NCBI GenBank assembly: GCA_043804925.1
Contig: JAZDIP010000094.1
Location: 1-64,000 of the forward strand
Reading direction: 5' to 3'
Source of the DNA: ChocPot-Mid sp043804925
GTDB lineage: Bacteria; Bacteroidota; Ignavibacteria; Kapaibacteriales; UBA2268
Length of the DNA: 64,000 bases
In this document: positions 26,941 to 34,375 of the stretch, piece after piece
Layout: the number at the start of each line of letters is the position of its first letter
How positions within the stretch are numbered: position 1 is the first letter of the stretch
The notes under the pieces: model-generated
Told to the model about the DNA's origin: nothing
Database searches by the model: none
The model's input: the letters and a program-made list of their open reading frames with translations, nothing else
Translations under genes and position numbers: made by a program

Positions 26941-28032
26941 ATGTTTAAAGAAGATAATATTGACGGCAGTCAGCAGACGGCAGACGGCAGACGGCAGACT
27001 GAAGACAGAAGACAGAAGTCAGAAGACAGAAGACGGGATGAGGATAACATCCTTCGACAGGCTCAGGATGACTTAGTAAGCAGACAGCAGACGGCAGACG
27101 GCAGACAGAAGACAGAAGACAGAAGTCTGAAGACAGAAGTCAAAAGACAGAAGGAAAGTATTATTGGAAATGTTGCTCCTTCGCAAGTCAACAGTAGGAC
27201 TATACGACCGGAATGGCTGAAAGTCAGGGCTCCCGGCGGTGAAAAATATGCCGAGATTAAAGAAATGATGCAATCCAAAAAATTGCATACTGTTTGCGAA
27301 GAAGCTCACTGTCCGAATATCGGCGAATGCTGGGGAATGGGTACTGCTACCTTTTTGATTCTTGGTGAAGTTTGTACGAGGAATTGCCGTTTTTGTGCAA
27401 TTACAACTGGTAAACCAATACCGCCTTATCCCGAAGAACCGATGAAAGTAGCTGAATCAGTCAGGAAGATGAAATTGAAACATGCCGTAATAACTTCTGT
27501 GAACAGGGATGACCTCGATGACGGTGGTTCCAAGCTTTGGGCTGAGACAATTTTGAAGACAAGAGAATTAAATCCGAATACATCAATTGAGGTTTTAATA
27601 CCGGATTTTATGGGTTTCTTTGACCAATTGGACAGGGTGATTGAAGCAAAACCGGATATATTAAATCACAATATTGAAACAGTCCCAAGAATTTATGCCA
27701 AAGTAAGACCAAAAGCCGTGTATCAGCGTTCACTCGACCTTTTGAAATATAGTGCAGAAAGGGGAATGAGAACCAAGTCAGGTTTGATGGTAGGTATTGG
27801 CGAAAAACCTGAGGAAGTTATTGAAGTTCTTAAGGATTTGTATGCACACAAAGTAAAAATCGTTACTATTGGTCAGTATCTTCAACCATCCAAACAACAT
27901 CTGCCTGTTGACAGATTTGTCAAACCTGAGGAATTTGCTGAATATAAAAGAGTAGGTCTGGAAATGGGATTCGAAATTGTCGAATCTGCTCCTTTGGTTC
28001 GCAGTTCTTACCATGCAGTAAAACATGTCTAA
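26941..28032 (+). CDS. lipA: Lipoyl synthase with repeat-encoded N-terminal extension
   Basis: Radical-SAM enzyme that inserts two sulfurs into octanoyl groups. The core (residues about 88-363) has RPEWLKVRAPGG, the auxiliary-cluster motif CEEAHCPNIGEC, the radical-SAM motif CTRNCRFC, SVNRDDLDDGG, HNIETVPR and the terminal RSSYHA Ser motif. All expected cluster ligands are present. Residues 1-72 are unlike any LipA: they are translated short-word repeats (QQTADGR, QKTEDR, LKTEVK) with the 25-bp element in the middle (NILRQAQDD). No in-frame ATG or GTG/TTG closer to the core was found, so the extension seems to be made. The hydrolase gene overlaps its end by 8 bp. Confidence 0.95.
   Translation: MFKEDNIDGSQQTADGRRQTEDRRQKSEDRRRDEDNILRQAQDDLVSRQQTADGRQKTEDRSLKTEVKRQKESIIGNVAPSQVNSRTIRPEWLKVRAPGGEKYAEIKEMMQSKKLHTVCEEAHCPNIGECWGMGTATFLILGEVCTRNCRFCAITTGKPIPPYPEEPMKVAESVRKMKLKHAVITSVNRDDLDDGGSKLWAETILKTRELNPNTSIEVLIPDFMGFFDQLDRVIEAKPDILNHNIETVPRIYAKVRPKAVYQRSLDLLKYSAERGMRTKSGLMVGIGEKPEEVIEVLKDLYAHKVKIVTIGQYLQPSKQHLPVDRFVKPEEFAEYKRVGLEMGFEIVESAPLVRSSYHAVKHV
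26965..27160. repeat. Translated short-word repeat array with 25-bp element (copy 3) in lipA
   Basis: Words CAGACGGCAGACGG and GAAGACAGAAGACAGAAGTC recur on both sides of the 25-bp element at 27048-27072 (CATCCTTCGACAGGCTCAGGATGAC). The whole block stays in frame with lipA. The same words are at 24371-24400 (non-coding) and 54318-54412 (in rsmI). Confidence 0.85.
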
Positions 28033-28798
28033 AAGAGTAACATTTTTTGGTACGGGAACATCTTCAGGAATTCCTACAATTGGATGTCCCTGTGATGTTT
28101 GTAATTCAACAGATGAGAGGGATAAAAGATTGCGTTCCTCAATTTTAATTCAATCTGAAACCACAACAATTTTGATTGATACCTCCCCGGATTTGAGACA
28201 GCAAATGCTTAAGCATAACATTACAAAAGTGGATGCAATTTTATATACACATCATCATTTTGACCATATCGGAGGTTTTGACGATATTCGTGCATTCAAT
28301 TATACTTCAAGAAAACCTGTGCCAATCTATCTTATGCAAAAAACATTAGACAGTATTAAAAGGACTTTTTTCTATGCCTTCGAAGAATTGGAACAACTCG
28401 GCGGAGGAATTCCAGTTGTAAATGTCAATATCATTGATGAAGTCAATAAAATAACTATTGGAGATATTGAAATTATTCCAATCCCTTTATTACATGGTAA
28501 AATGAATGTCCTTGGCTTTAGAGTTGATGATTTTGCATATTGTACGGATACTAATTACATACCTGAAAATTCGTTAACTCTTTTAAACAATCTTGATATT
28601 CTTGTCCTCGACGCATTAAGATATACGAAACATGAAACACATTTCTCGCTTAATGAAGCAATAGAAACCGCACAAAAAATAAATGCAAAAACTACATATT
28701 TCACACACATGGCTCATGAAATAAAACATTCCGAATGTGAGCAAAAACTTCCCCAAAACATTCGACTGGCTTATGACGGACTTGTTCTTAATTACTAA
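28025..28798 (+). CDS. Metallo-beta-lactamase-fold hydrolase (PhnP-like)
   Basis: 257 residues. The N-terminus FFGTGTSSGIPTIGCPCDVC and the metal-binding THHHFDHIGG motif are those of the PhnP group (cyclic phosphodiesterases in the MBL fold). Further metal ligands are in IPLLHGKMN, FAYCTDTN and the final FTHMAHE. The Cys cluster CPCDVC probably binds an extra zinc. PhnP itself acts in phosphonate breakdown, but no phn genes are here. The gene overlaps lipA by 8 bp, so it is translationally coupled to lipoate synthesis; its substrate is unknown. Confidence 0.85.
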   Translation: MSKRVTFFGTGTSSGIPTIGCPCDVCNSTDERDKRLRSSILIQSETTTILIDTSPDLRQQMLKHNITKVDAILYTHHHFDHIGGFDDIRAFNYTSRKPVPIYLMQKTLDSIKRTFFYAFEELEQLGGGIPVVNVNIIDEVNKITIGDIEIIPIPLLHGKMNVLGFRVDDFAYCTDTNYIPENSLTLLNNLDILVLDALRYTKHETHFSLNEAIETAQKINAKTTYFTHMAHEIKHSECEQKLPQNIRLAYDGLVLNY

Positions 28799-28897
28799 TT
28801 ACCAATTACTAATGAAATAACTGTCATAACATTCTAAACTTCCAACACCCAGCCCCCAACTCTCAACTCCTAACTTCAATTTTAAAAAGCAACACTT

Positions 28898-28916
28898 AGA
28901 ATACAGGTTTTTGAAA
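28898..28916 (+). repeat. 19-bp direct repeat upstream of CBS gene 1
   Basis: AGAATACAGGTTTTTGAAA here is identical to 33656-33674. Both copies lie about 150 bp (150 and 153) before the ATG of the first gene (a CBS-domain gene) of a transporter/two-component module. The similarity extends a few bases upstream (AACAC-T/A-TAG). A shared regulatory element or a relic of module duplication. Confidence 0.7.
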
Positions 28917-29047
28917 TAGTCTGTTGACAACATTCATACATGTTTGAATTGCGGGAAAAAAGAATTAATATACAAATGTGTTTGGTACTATTCATTTTTA
29001 TTTAAAGAAAATAATTTTTTTATCATATAAAAAAGTGGGGTGTACTT

Positions 29048-29593
29048 ATGAAAAACAAAAAAGTCAAAGACATTATGATACCTGTCGAAAAGTATGCAAT
29101 TGTCGAAGATGACACATCTATGCTTGATGCAATCAATGTCTTACGAGAATCACAGGAAAAAGTTCCTCAGGGTTCAGAACCTTATAAAGCAGTTCTTGTC
29201 CGAAACAAAGAAGGAAAAATAGTCGGGAAAGTTGGTCAACTTGGCTTTCTAAAAGGATTGGAACCGAAATATGATTCGGTGTTTGATATGGATAAACTTA
29301 CAAGGGCGAATCTGAGTTCAGATTTCATTCAATCTTTAATGGTTCAATTCAGTTTATGGGACGATTCAAATGAATTGTGCAAGATTGCAGGAAAAATCAA
29401 AGTCAAAGACATAATGCAATCATCTGTAGAAAATATTGATGAAAATGAAACCTTATCTGTTGCCATACATAAAATCATTATGTGGGGTTCGCTTTCAATT
29501 CTGGTTACAAGCGGCAGCGAGGTAGTTGGAATTTTAAGATTATCTGACATTTTCAAGGAATTGGAAAATTATATTAATAACTGCAAAGGGTAG
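29048..29593 (+). CDS. CBS-domain pair protein, module 1
   Basis: 181 residues forming a tandem CBS (Bateman) pair: first CBS VKDIMIPVEKYAIVEDDTSM (about 4-75) and second VKDIMQSSVENIDENETLSV (about 118-175). CBS pairs bind adenine nucleotides or other small ligands and regulate attached or partner proteins. The middle segment GLEPKYDSVFDMDKLTRANL is shared with the CBS protein of module 2. There is no membrane segment. It is the first gene of a plus-strand run and lies 8 bp before the receiver-transporter gene, so it is a candidate cytoplasmic regulator of it. Confidence 0.88.
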   Translation: MKNKKVKDIMIPVEKYAIVEDDTSMLDAINVLRESQEKVPQGSEPYKAVLVRNKEGKIVGKVGQLGFLKGLEPKYDSVFDMDKLTRANLSSDFIQSLMVQFSLWDDSNELCKIAGKIKVKDIMQSSVENIDENETLSVAIHKIIMWGSLSILVTSGSEVVGILRLSDIFKELENYINNCKG

Positions 29594-29601
29594 GTGGAAA
29601 T

Positions 29602-31395
29602 ATGGCAAAATTATTAATAATTGATGACGAGAACGACTTCAGGGAAACAATTACCAAACGATTTGAAATGCGTGGTTACGATGTGATTTCCTATGAAAGT
29701 GGAAAAGAAATTGAAAAAATACTATCGAAAAACAAAGATATTGATGTTTGTATTCTGGATTTAAAAATGCCTGAAGTCAGTGGTGAAGAGGTTTTACAGA
29801 GAATTAAAACTGTAAGACCTGCAACTCAGGTTATAATTCTGACAGGACATGGTTCTACGGAAAGTGCTGTCGAACTATCAAAAATGGATGCATTTACTTA
29901 TCTACAGAAGCCGGTAGATATTGAAAAACTGGTAAAAATGGTAGATGATGCAAGGACAAAACATAGTCTTATCATTGCTGAACATGAAGGTAACGGTAAG
30001 GTTAGAAATTGGAAGAGAAGTGCTTTATATGCAGGTATATCAGTTGCTATAGGTTTAATTATTGGTTTAGCACCGGCACCTGAAGGATTAGACCCAAGAG
30101 CTCAAAACTTCTTTGCCTTGTTGATGACTGTAATTTTGCTATGGGTTACTGAAGCCATTCCAATTGGTGTTACTGCTTTTCTCACAGGTGGTGGACTGAT
30201 ATTACTGGGAATCCAGAAACCTGCTGCTGCATGGGAACCTTATGCAAATCCTGCTGTTATGTTTGTATTGATGATTATTATGTTCGGAGTAATATTAAAT
30301 GAGGTAGGAATAGCCAAGAGAATATTATATTACGCTATCAAGATAGCAGGAACAAGAGTCTTAAAGTTTAGTATAATTGTTGCACTGGCATCTTCATTCA
30401 CTTCGACAATATTCCACGATGCAACAATTACAATTATTTTCCTATTTGCTGTTATACCTGTATTTATCAAGATGGGTATTACTCCAAATAAAACCAATAA
30501 TCTTACTAAATTTTTTACTATTATGATTCCACTTACTGCTTCTGCCGGTGGCTTTGGAACAATTCTCGGTGGCGGAAGAAATCCTATTGCTGTGGATTAT
30601 ATTGAAAAGGTATTAGGAGTTCATGTAGGATTTCTTGACTGGATGATTATGAATTTACCAATGGTTCTTGTTTCTTCATTAGCAACATGGGCAGTGTGTT
30701 GGTTGATTATGCCCCCGAAAGTCAAAGAATTTCCTGCAGAAATAAAAACAGAAAAATTAGTACCAATGTCAAAAAATGAGAAGGGCGTTGCAATTATATT
30801 TTTACTTGCGTTTATTTTCTGGACGTTGTCGGATTTAACGAAACTGCATGTCAGCGTTGTTGCTGCGATAGCAATAGTTGCAATTTGTGGATTTAAATTT
30901 GTAAGTTTCAAAACTGTTATAGGAAAGTTTTCGTGGGAGGCATGGCTGGTTTTTGGTGCAGGAGTTTCTTTAGGTGTGGCAATGCTGGATACTGGAGCTG
31001 GAAAGTGGCTTGCTGACCAATTTTTCCCATTAATACAAGGTCAAAGTCACGTTGTTACATATTATGGTATAGCCATATTTGGTTCATTCATTTCGAGTTT
31101 TATGAGTAACTCAGCGGCTACTGCTTTATGTTTACCTGTTTTAGACCCTCTTGCTGTCGAAATGGGAATGAGCAGACTTTACACTATGTTAAGTCTACCT
31201 GTAACAACGTCATTTATTATGCTTGTAATTGGGTGTCCGCCATCCATTATTTCGTATAGTACAGGATATTTTTCTCAATGGGACTTTTTAAAGGTTGCTA
31301 TACCCAAGACATTAATACTATGTGCTTTGATGGTGATTGTTATGTCACTATATTGGCCGATTATTATGCCAATTCTGGGTTATGCAGGTTTGTAG
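29602..31395 (+). CDS. Receiver domain fused to SLC13/DASS-type anion transporter, module 1
   Basis: 597 residues. Residues 1-120 are a complete response-regulator receiver domain: acidic pocket IIDDEND (Asp8, Asp9), phospho-acceptor Asp53 in CILDLKMP, Thr81 in ILTGHGS and Lys103 in LQKPVD. Residues about 136-597 are a membrane transporter of the divalent-anion:sodium symporter (DASS/ArsB-NhaD) fold: LLWVTEAIPIGVTAFL, hairpin motif FHDATITIIF, GGFGTILGGGRNP, second-half hairpin SFMSNSAATALCLPV. The canonical Ser-Asn-Thr motifs read Phe-His-Asp and Ser-Asn-Ser. Substrate unknown. Fusion of a phosphorylatable receiver to the transporter suggests direct kinase control of transport. It is followed 36 bp later by a stand-alone receiver. 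Confidence 0.9.
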   Translation: MAKLLIIDDENDFRETITKRFEMRGYDVISYESGKEIEKILSKNKDIDVCILDLKMPEVSGEEVLQRIKTVRPATQVIILTGHGSTESAVELSKMDAFTYLQKPVDIEKLVKMVDDARTKHSLIIAEHEGNGKVRNWKRSALYAGISVAIGLIIGLAPAPEGLDPRAQNFFALLMTVILLWVTEAIPIGVTAFLTGGGLILLGIQKPAAAWEPYANPAVMFVLMIIMFGVILNEVGIAKRILYYAIKIAGTRVLKFSIIVALASSFTSTIFHDATITIIFLFAVIPVFIKMGITPNKTNNLTKFFTIMIPLTASAGGFGTILGGGRNPIAVDYIEKVLGVHVGFLDWMIMNLPMVLVSSLATWAVCWLIMPPKVKEFPAEIKTEKLVPMSKNEKGVAIIFLLAFIFWTLSDLTKLHVSVVAAIAIVAICGFKFVSFKTVIGKFSWEAWLVFGAGVSLGVAMLDTGAGKWLADQFFPLIQGQSHVVTYYGIAIFGSFISSFMSNSAATALCLPVLDPLAVEMGMSRLYTMLSLPVTTSFIMLVIGCPPSIISYSTGYFSQWDFLKVAIPKTLILCALMVIVMSLYWPIIMPILGYAGL

Positions 31396-31431
31396 TTTTA
31401 TGAAATGTGAAAATTAAAAAAGGAGTAAAAA

Positions 31432-31935
31432 ATGGAAAATAATATTCAATTGCTAATTGTTGATGACGAAGCTGATTTTCTCGATACGATTGCTTCGAGA
31501 ATGGAAATGCGCGGCTTTGACGTTACTAAGGCGTATAACGGAAATCAGGCACTGGAAGCAGTTAAAATGAAAAAGTATGACATTGCTTTGCTTGACCTGA
31601 AAATGCCGGGAATAGATGGATTTGAGGTTTTAAAAGTATTAAAAAAAGAGCATAAATATATTGAAGTCATTATCCTGACCGCTCATGGTTCTGTCGAAAG
31701 TGCTTTTGATACTTCAAAACTCGGTGCTTATGGCTTTTTAACCAAACCTTACGATTTCGATGAACTTATTAATACAATCAAGGACGCTTATGAGCTAAGG
31801 TTAAAGAAGAAGTTTGAGAATAATGCTGATTACTTGAATGTAATTTTAGACAAGATATCAGAGCTTCCTTTAGGTACAGAAAGCTCTTTGGATATGCTCG
31901 AAGAATTAAGTAAGTTGGATAATTCCGAAAAATAA
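31432..31935 (+). CDS. Stand-alone receiver protein, module 1
   Basis: 167 residues: a receiver domain (VDDEADF; phospho-acceptor Asp55 in LLDLKMPG; LTAHGS; LTKPYD) plus a 45-residue helical tail rich in Lys and Leu (ELRLKKKFENNADYLNV ... LEELSKLDNSEK). No DNA-binding or enzymatic output domain. The tail has a matching counterpart in the module 2 receiver (KKKFEKDSD ... MRKLDNEEK), so it is probably functional. It could be a phosphate shuttle or sink between the kinase 6 bp downstream and the receiver on the transporter. The start has AAAAAAGGAG upstream. Confidence 0.9.
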   Translation: MENNIQLLIVDDEADFLDTIASRMEMRGFDVTKAYNGNQALEAVKMKKYDIALLDLKMPGIDGFEVLKVLKKEHKYIEVIILTAHGSVESAFDTSKLGAYGFLTKPYDFDELINTIKDAYELRLKKKFENNADYLNVILDKISELPLGTESSLDMLEELSKLDNSEK

Positions 31936-31941
31936 TTATTA

Positions 31942-33624
31942 ATGGTTGACAAAAAAGTGAAAAGTGTCGAAGATACACCTTTAAGGCAGCAGCACTATAA
32001 GGATTTGAGAAGAAAATATCTTGTCAGGTTGTCCCTGACTTATATGGCACCAACAATCATCTTAATGATTTTCTTTGTTTATCAGTATATCACTTTGAAT
32101 AATGAAAATCAAAAAAACCATTTGATGTCGATTGCTGAGGGGCAGGTTAGAATATTAGATATTTTTCTGAAGGAACGTGTTGGAAATTTACTTAACCTTA
32201 TAGACGGTCCTTTTATGCAAAAAGAGCCGGCAAAAGAAAGCATGGATTTTTATTTAAATGAATTGAAAAGAACGAGTGAATCATTTATTGACATTGGCTT
32301 TTTCAACTCAAGTGGCATTCAAAGTAATTATGCGGGTCCCTTAAAGCAACTTGTCAATCGTGATTACAGCAGGGAAACATGGTTTGTCGATTTAATACAA
32401 CTTGATAAAAGATATATTATTACAGACATATATTTGGGACTGAGAGGTAAACCCCATTTTACGATTGGTGTCAAAAGGAATATAAAAAACGGATATTATA
32501 TTTTAAAGTCGTCTTTAGATCCCCAAAAAATTTATGAATATATAATTTCAACTGAGAAATCTTTGGATGTTAATATATCCATTGTAAATTTTCGTGGAAA
32601 ATATCAGCTTGTAAATAAAAAAATGGCGAATTTATTGGATTCTTGTCCGATTTCTCCCCGTGCAAGTAAGGTAAACGGATTTGAGGAAACAACTTTAAAA
32701 GGCAAGTCAATTAAATATGCATATTCATGGTTGAGCGAAACCGATTGGGCTGTTATTGTCAGTTTAGATACTAGTCATTCTTCAGGTTTTTTTATTAAGT
32801 ATTCAAATGTAATTATAGCTTCAATATTTGTTTTAGCTATTTTGATAATCATAATTGTTTTCCGGTCAAAAGTAATGGTGTTCAATGATTATGAAAGGGA
32901 TATAGCAAAATCACAGTTGGAACAAGCATCGAAACTGGCTACTGTTGGAGAATTATCTGCAGGAATTGCTCATGAGATTGGGAATCCATTAAATATCATT
33001 GCTAATGAGGTAGGTATAATGAAGGATTATACTGACCCAAGATTTAAAGTAGAAAAAAGTATTGAAGACCTGCAACCTCATTTTGAAAAAATAATGAAAG
33101 CGGTTTTTAGATGTAAGGACATTAATAATAAGTTGCTTACTTTTGTCAGAAGAGAAGGGCTGAATGCCGACTATTTCGATATAAATGTAATTATTAAAGA
33201 ATTAGTTAGTGGATTTTTTGAAAGAGAACTTTCTTATGAAAATATTAAGTTAAAGTTCTCCTTGAAAGAAAATTTGCCAAAAGTATATTTGGATGCCAAT
33301 CAAATCAGGCAGGTTTTAATAAATTTAATAAACAATGCCGCAGATGCAATAGGTAAAGGTGGTGAGATAGCTATTTCGACAAATCTGCTATCAGATAAAA
33401 TTGTTCTTTCAGTTTCAGATACCGGTAAAGGAATTCCACACGAAGAAATAGATAAAATCTTCTTGCCATTTTTTACAACAAAACCAGTTGGAAAAGGCAC
33501 TGGGTTAGGATTATCGGTAAGTTACGGAATAATAAAAAATCACGGTGGTGAAATCCACGTTGAAAGTGTTGTTGGAAAAGGTACAAGTTTTATCGTTGAA
33601 TTACCGATAGCAGTAGAAAGTTAG
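31942..33624 (+). CDS. Membrane sensor histidine kinase (dCache-like), module 1
   Basis: 560 residues. Membrane helices at about 33-52 and 289-307 enclose a periplasmic region of about 235 residues with dCache-like features (SFIDIGFFNSSGIQ, YSRETWFVDL, FTIGVKRNIKNGYYILKSSLD). The cytoplasmic NtrB-like kinase has the phospho-acceptor His344 in ELSAGIAHEIGNPLN, N-box LINNAADAIGKGG, and G boxes DTGKGIPHEEI and KGTGLGLSVSYGI. Its receivers are presumably the stand-alone receiver 6 bp upstream and the receiver on the transporter. The periplasmic ligand may be the transported anion (inference). It differs from the module 2 kinase mainly in the sensor region. Confidence 0.93.
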   Translation: MVDKKVKSVEDTPLRQQHYKDLRRKYLVRLSLTYMAPTIILMIFFVYQYITLNNENQKNHLMSIAEGQVRILDIFLKERVGNLLNLIDGPFMQKEPAKESMDFYLNELKRTSESFIDIGFFNSSGIQSNYAGPLKQLVNRDYSRETWFVDLIQLDKRYIITDIYLGLRGKPHFTIGVKRNIKNGYYILKSSLDPQKIYEYIISTEKSLDVNISIVNFRGKYQLVNKKMANLLDSCPISPRASKVNGFEETTLKGKSIKYAYSWLSETDWAVIVSLDTSHSSGFFIKYSNVIIASIFVLAILIIIIVFRSKVMVFNDYERDIAKSQLEQASKLATVGELSAGIAHEIGNPLNIIANEVGIMKDYTDPRFKVEKSIEDLQPHFEKIMKAVFRCKDINNKLLTFVRREGLNADYFDINVIIKELVSGFFERELSYENIKLKFSLKENLPKVYLDANQIRQVLINLINNAADAIGKGGEIAISTNLLSDKIVLSVSDTGKGIPHEEIDKIFLPFFTTKPVGKGTGLGLSVSYGIIKNHGGEIHVESVVGKGTSFIVELPIAVES

Positions 33625-33655
33625 AAAGTTAAAAAGCAGAAAGTTTACAACACAT

Positions 33656-33674
33656 AGAATACAGGTTTTTGAAA
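33656..33674 (+). repeat. 19-bp direct repeat upstream of CBS gene 2
   Basis: AGAATACAGGTTTTTGAAA, identical to 28898-28916, 153 bp before the module 2 CBS start. It sits in the 184-bp gap between kinase 1 and CBS gene 2, the largest gap inside the cluster, so an internal promoter may lie here. Confidence 0.7.
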
Positions 33675-33808
33675 ATGGAAATATGAACCAACAATCTTAT
33701 TTGAAAAGCAAAAATAATGAAGTAATATGCTTTTTAAATCTGTGTAATACAAAAATATTTAATTAAAAGATAATTGTTGATATAAAAAAAAATTTGGAGT
33801 CAAGGACA

Positions 33809-34369
33809 ATGAAAGAAAAGAAAGTAAAAGACCTAATGGTACCGGTCAACGAATATGCTACTGTTCATAAAGATGATACCTTGGTAGATTCAATAATTAC
33901 CCTATTGCAGGCACAGGATAATTCTTCTAAAAAACATGAACAAATAAGAGCAGTTCTTGTTGTTGACGATAATAAGAAAATCATTGGTAAGATAGGACAT
34001 CTTGCGTTTGTTAAAGCATTGGAGCCAAAATATTATGCTTTTGGGAATATGGACAAATTAATTGCAGCAAATTTAAGTCCCGAATTTATTGAATCCATGA
34101 TGGATAATTTTAAACTCTGGCAGGATGATTTTTACGATATCTGTTCAAAAGCAAATAATCTGACAGCTAAAGAAATCATGCATCATATCGAGGAGAGTAT
34201 AGATGAAGATGCTTCGCTAATAGATGCCATACATAAAATTATCATGTACCATTCTTTATCCATTCTGGTTTCGAAGAACGGTGTGATAACAGGGATATTG
34301 CGGCTTTCGGATATATTTAACGAGTTGGCAACTCATATAAGAAGTTCATGTAAAACAAATAATGGATAA
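33809..34369 (+). CDS. CBS-domain pair protein, module 2
   Basis: 186 residues from ATG 33809-33811 (GGAG and AAGGA upstream); a longer TTG start at 33794 is less likely because the paralog begins exactly here (MKEKKVKDLMVPVNEYATV versus MKNKKVKDIMIPVEKYAIV). Two CBS motifs: residues about 4-75 and 122-180 (AKEIMHHIEESIDEDASL ... GVITGILRLSDIF). It is the second copy of the module's first gene and ends 6 bp before the second receiver-transporter gene. Confidence 0.88.
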   Translation: MKEKKVKDLMVPVNEYATVHKDDTLVDSIITLLQAQDNSSKKHEQIRAVLVVDDNKKIIGKIGHLAFVKALEPKYYAFGNMDKLIAANLSPEFIESMMDNFKLWQDDFYDICSKANNLTAKEIMHHIEESIDEDASLIDAIHKIIMYHSLSILVSKNGVITGILRLSDIFNELATHIRSSCKTNNG

Positions 34370-34375
34370 GAAATT

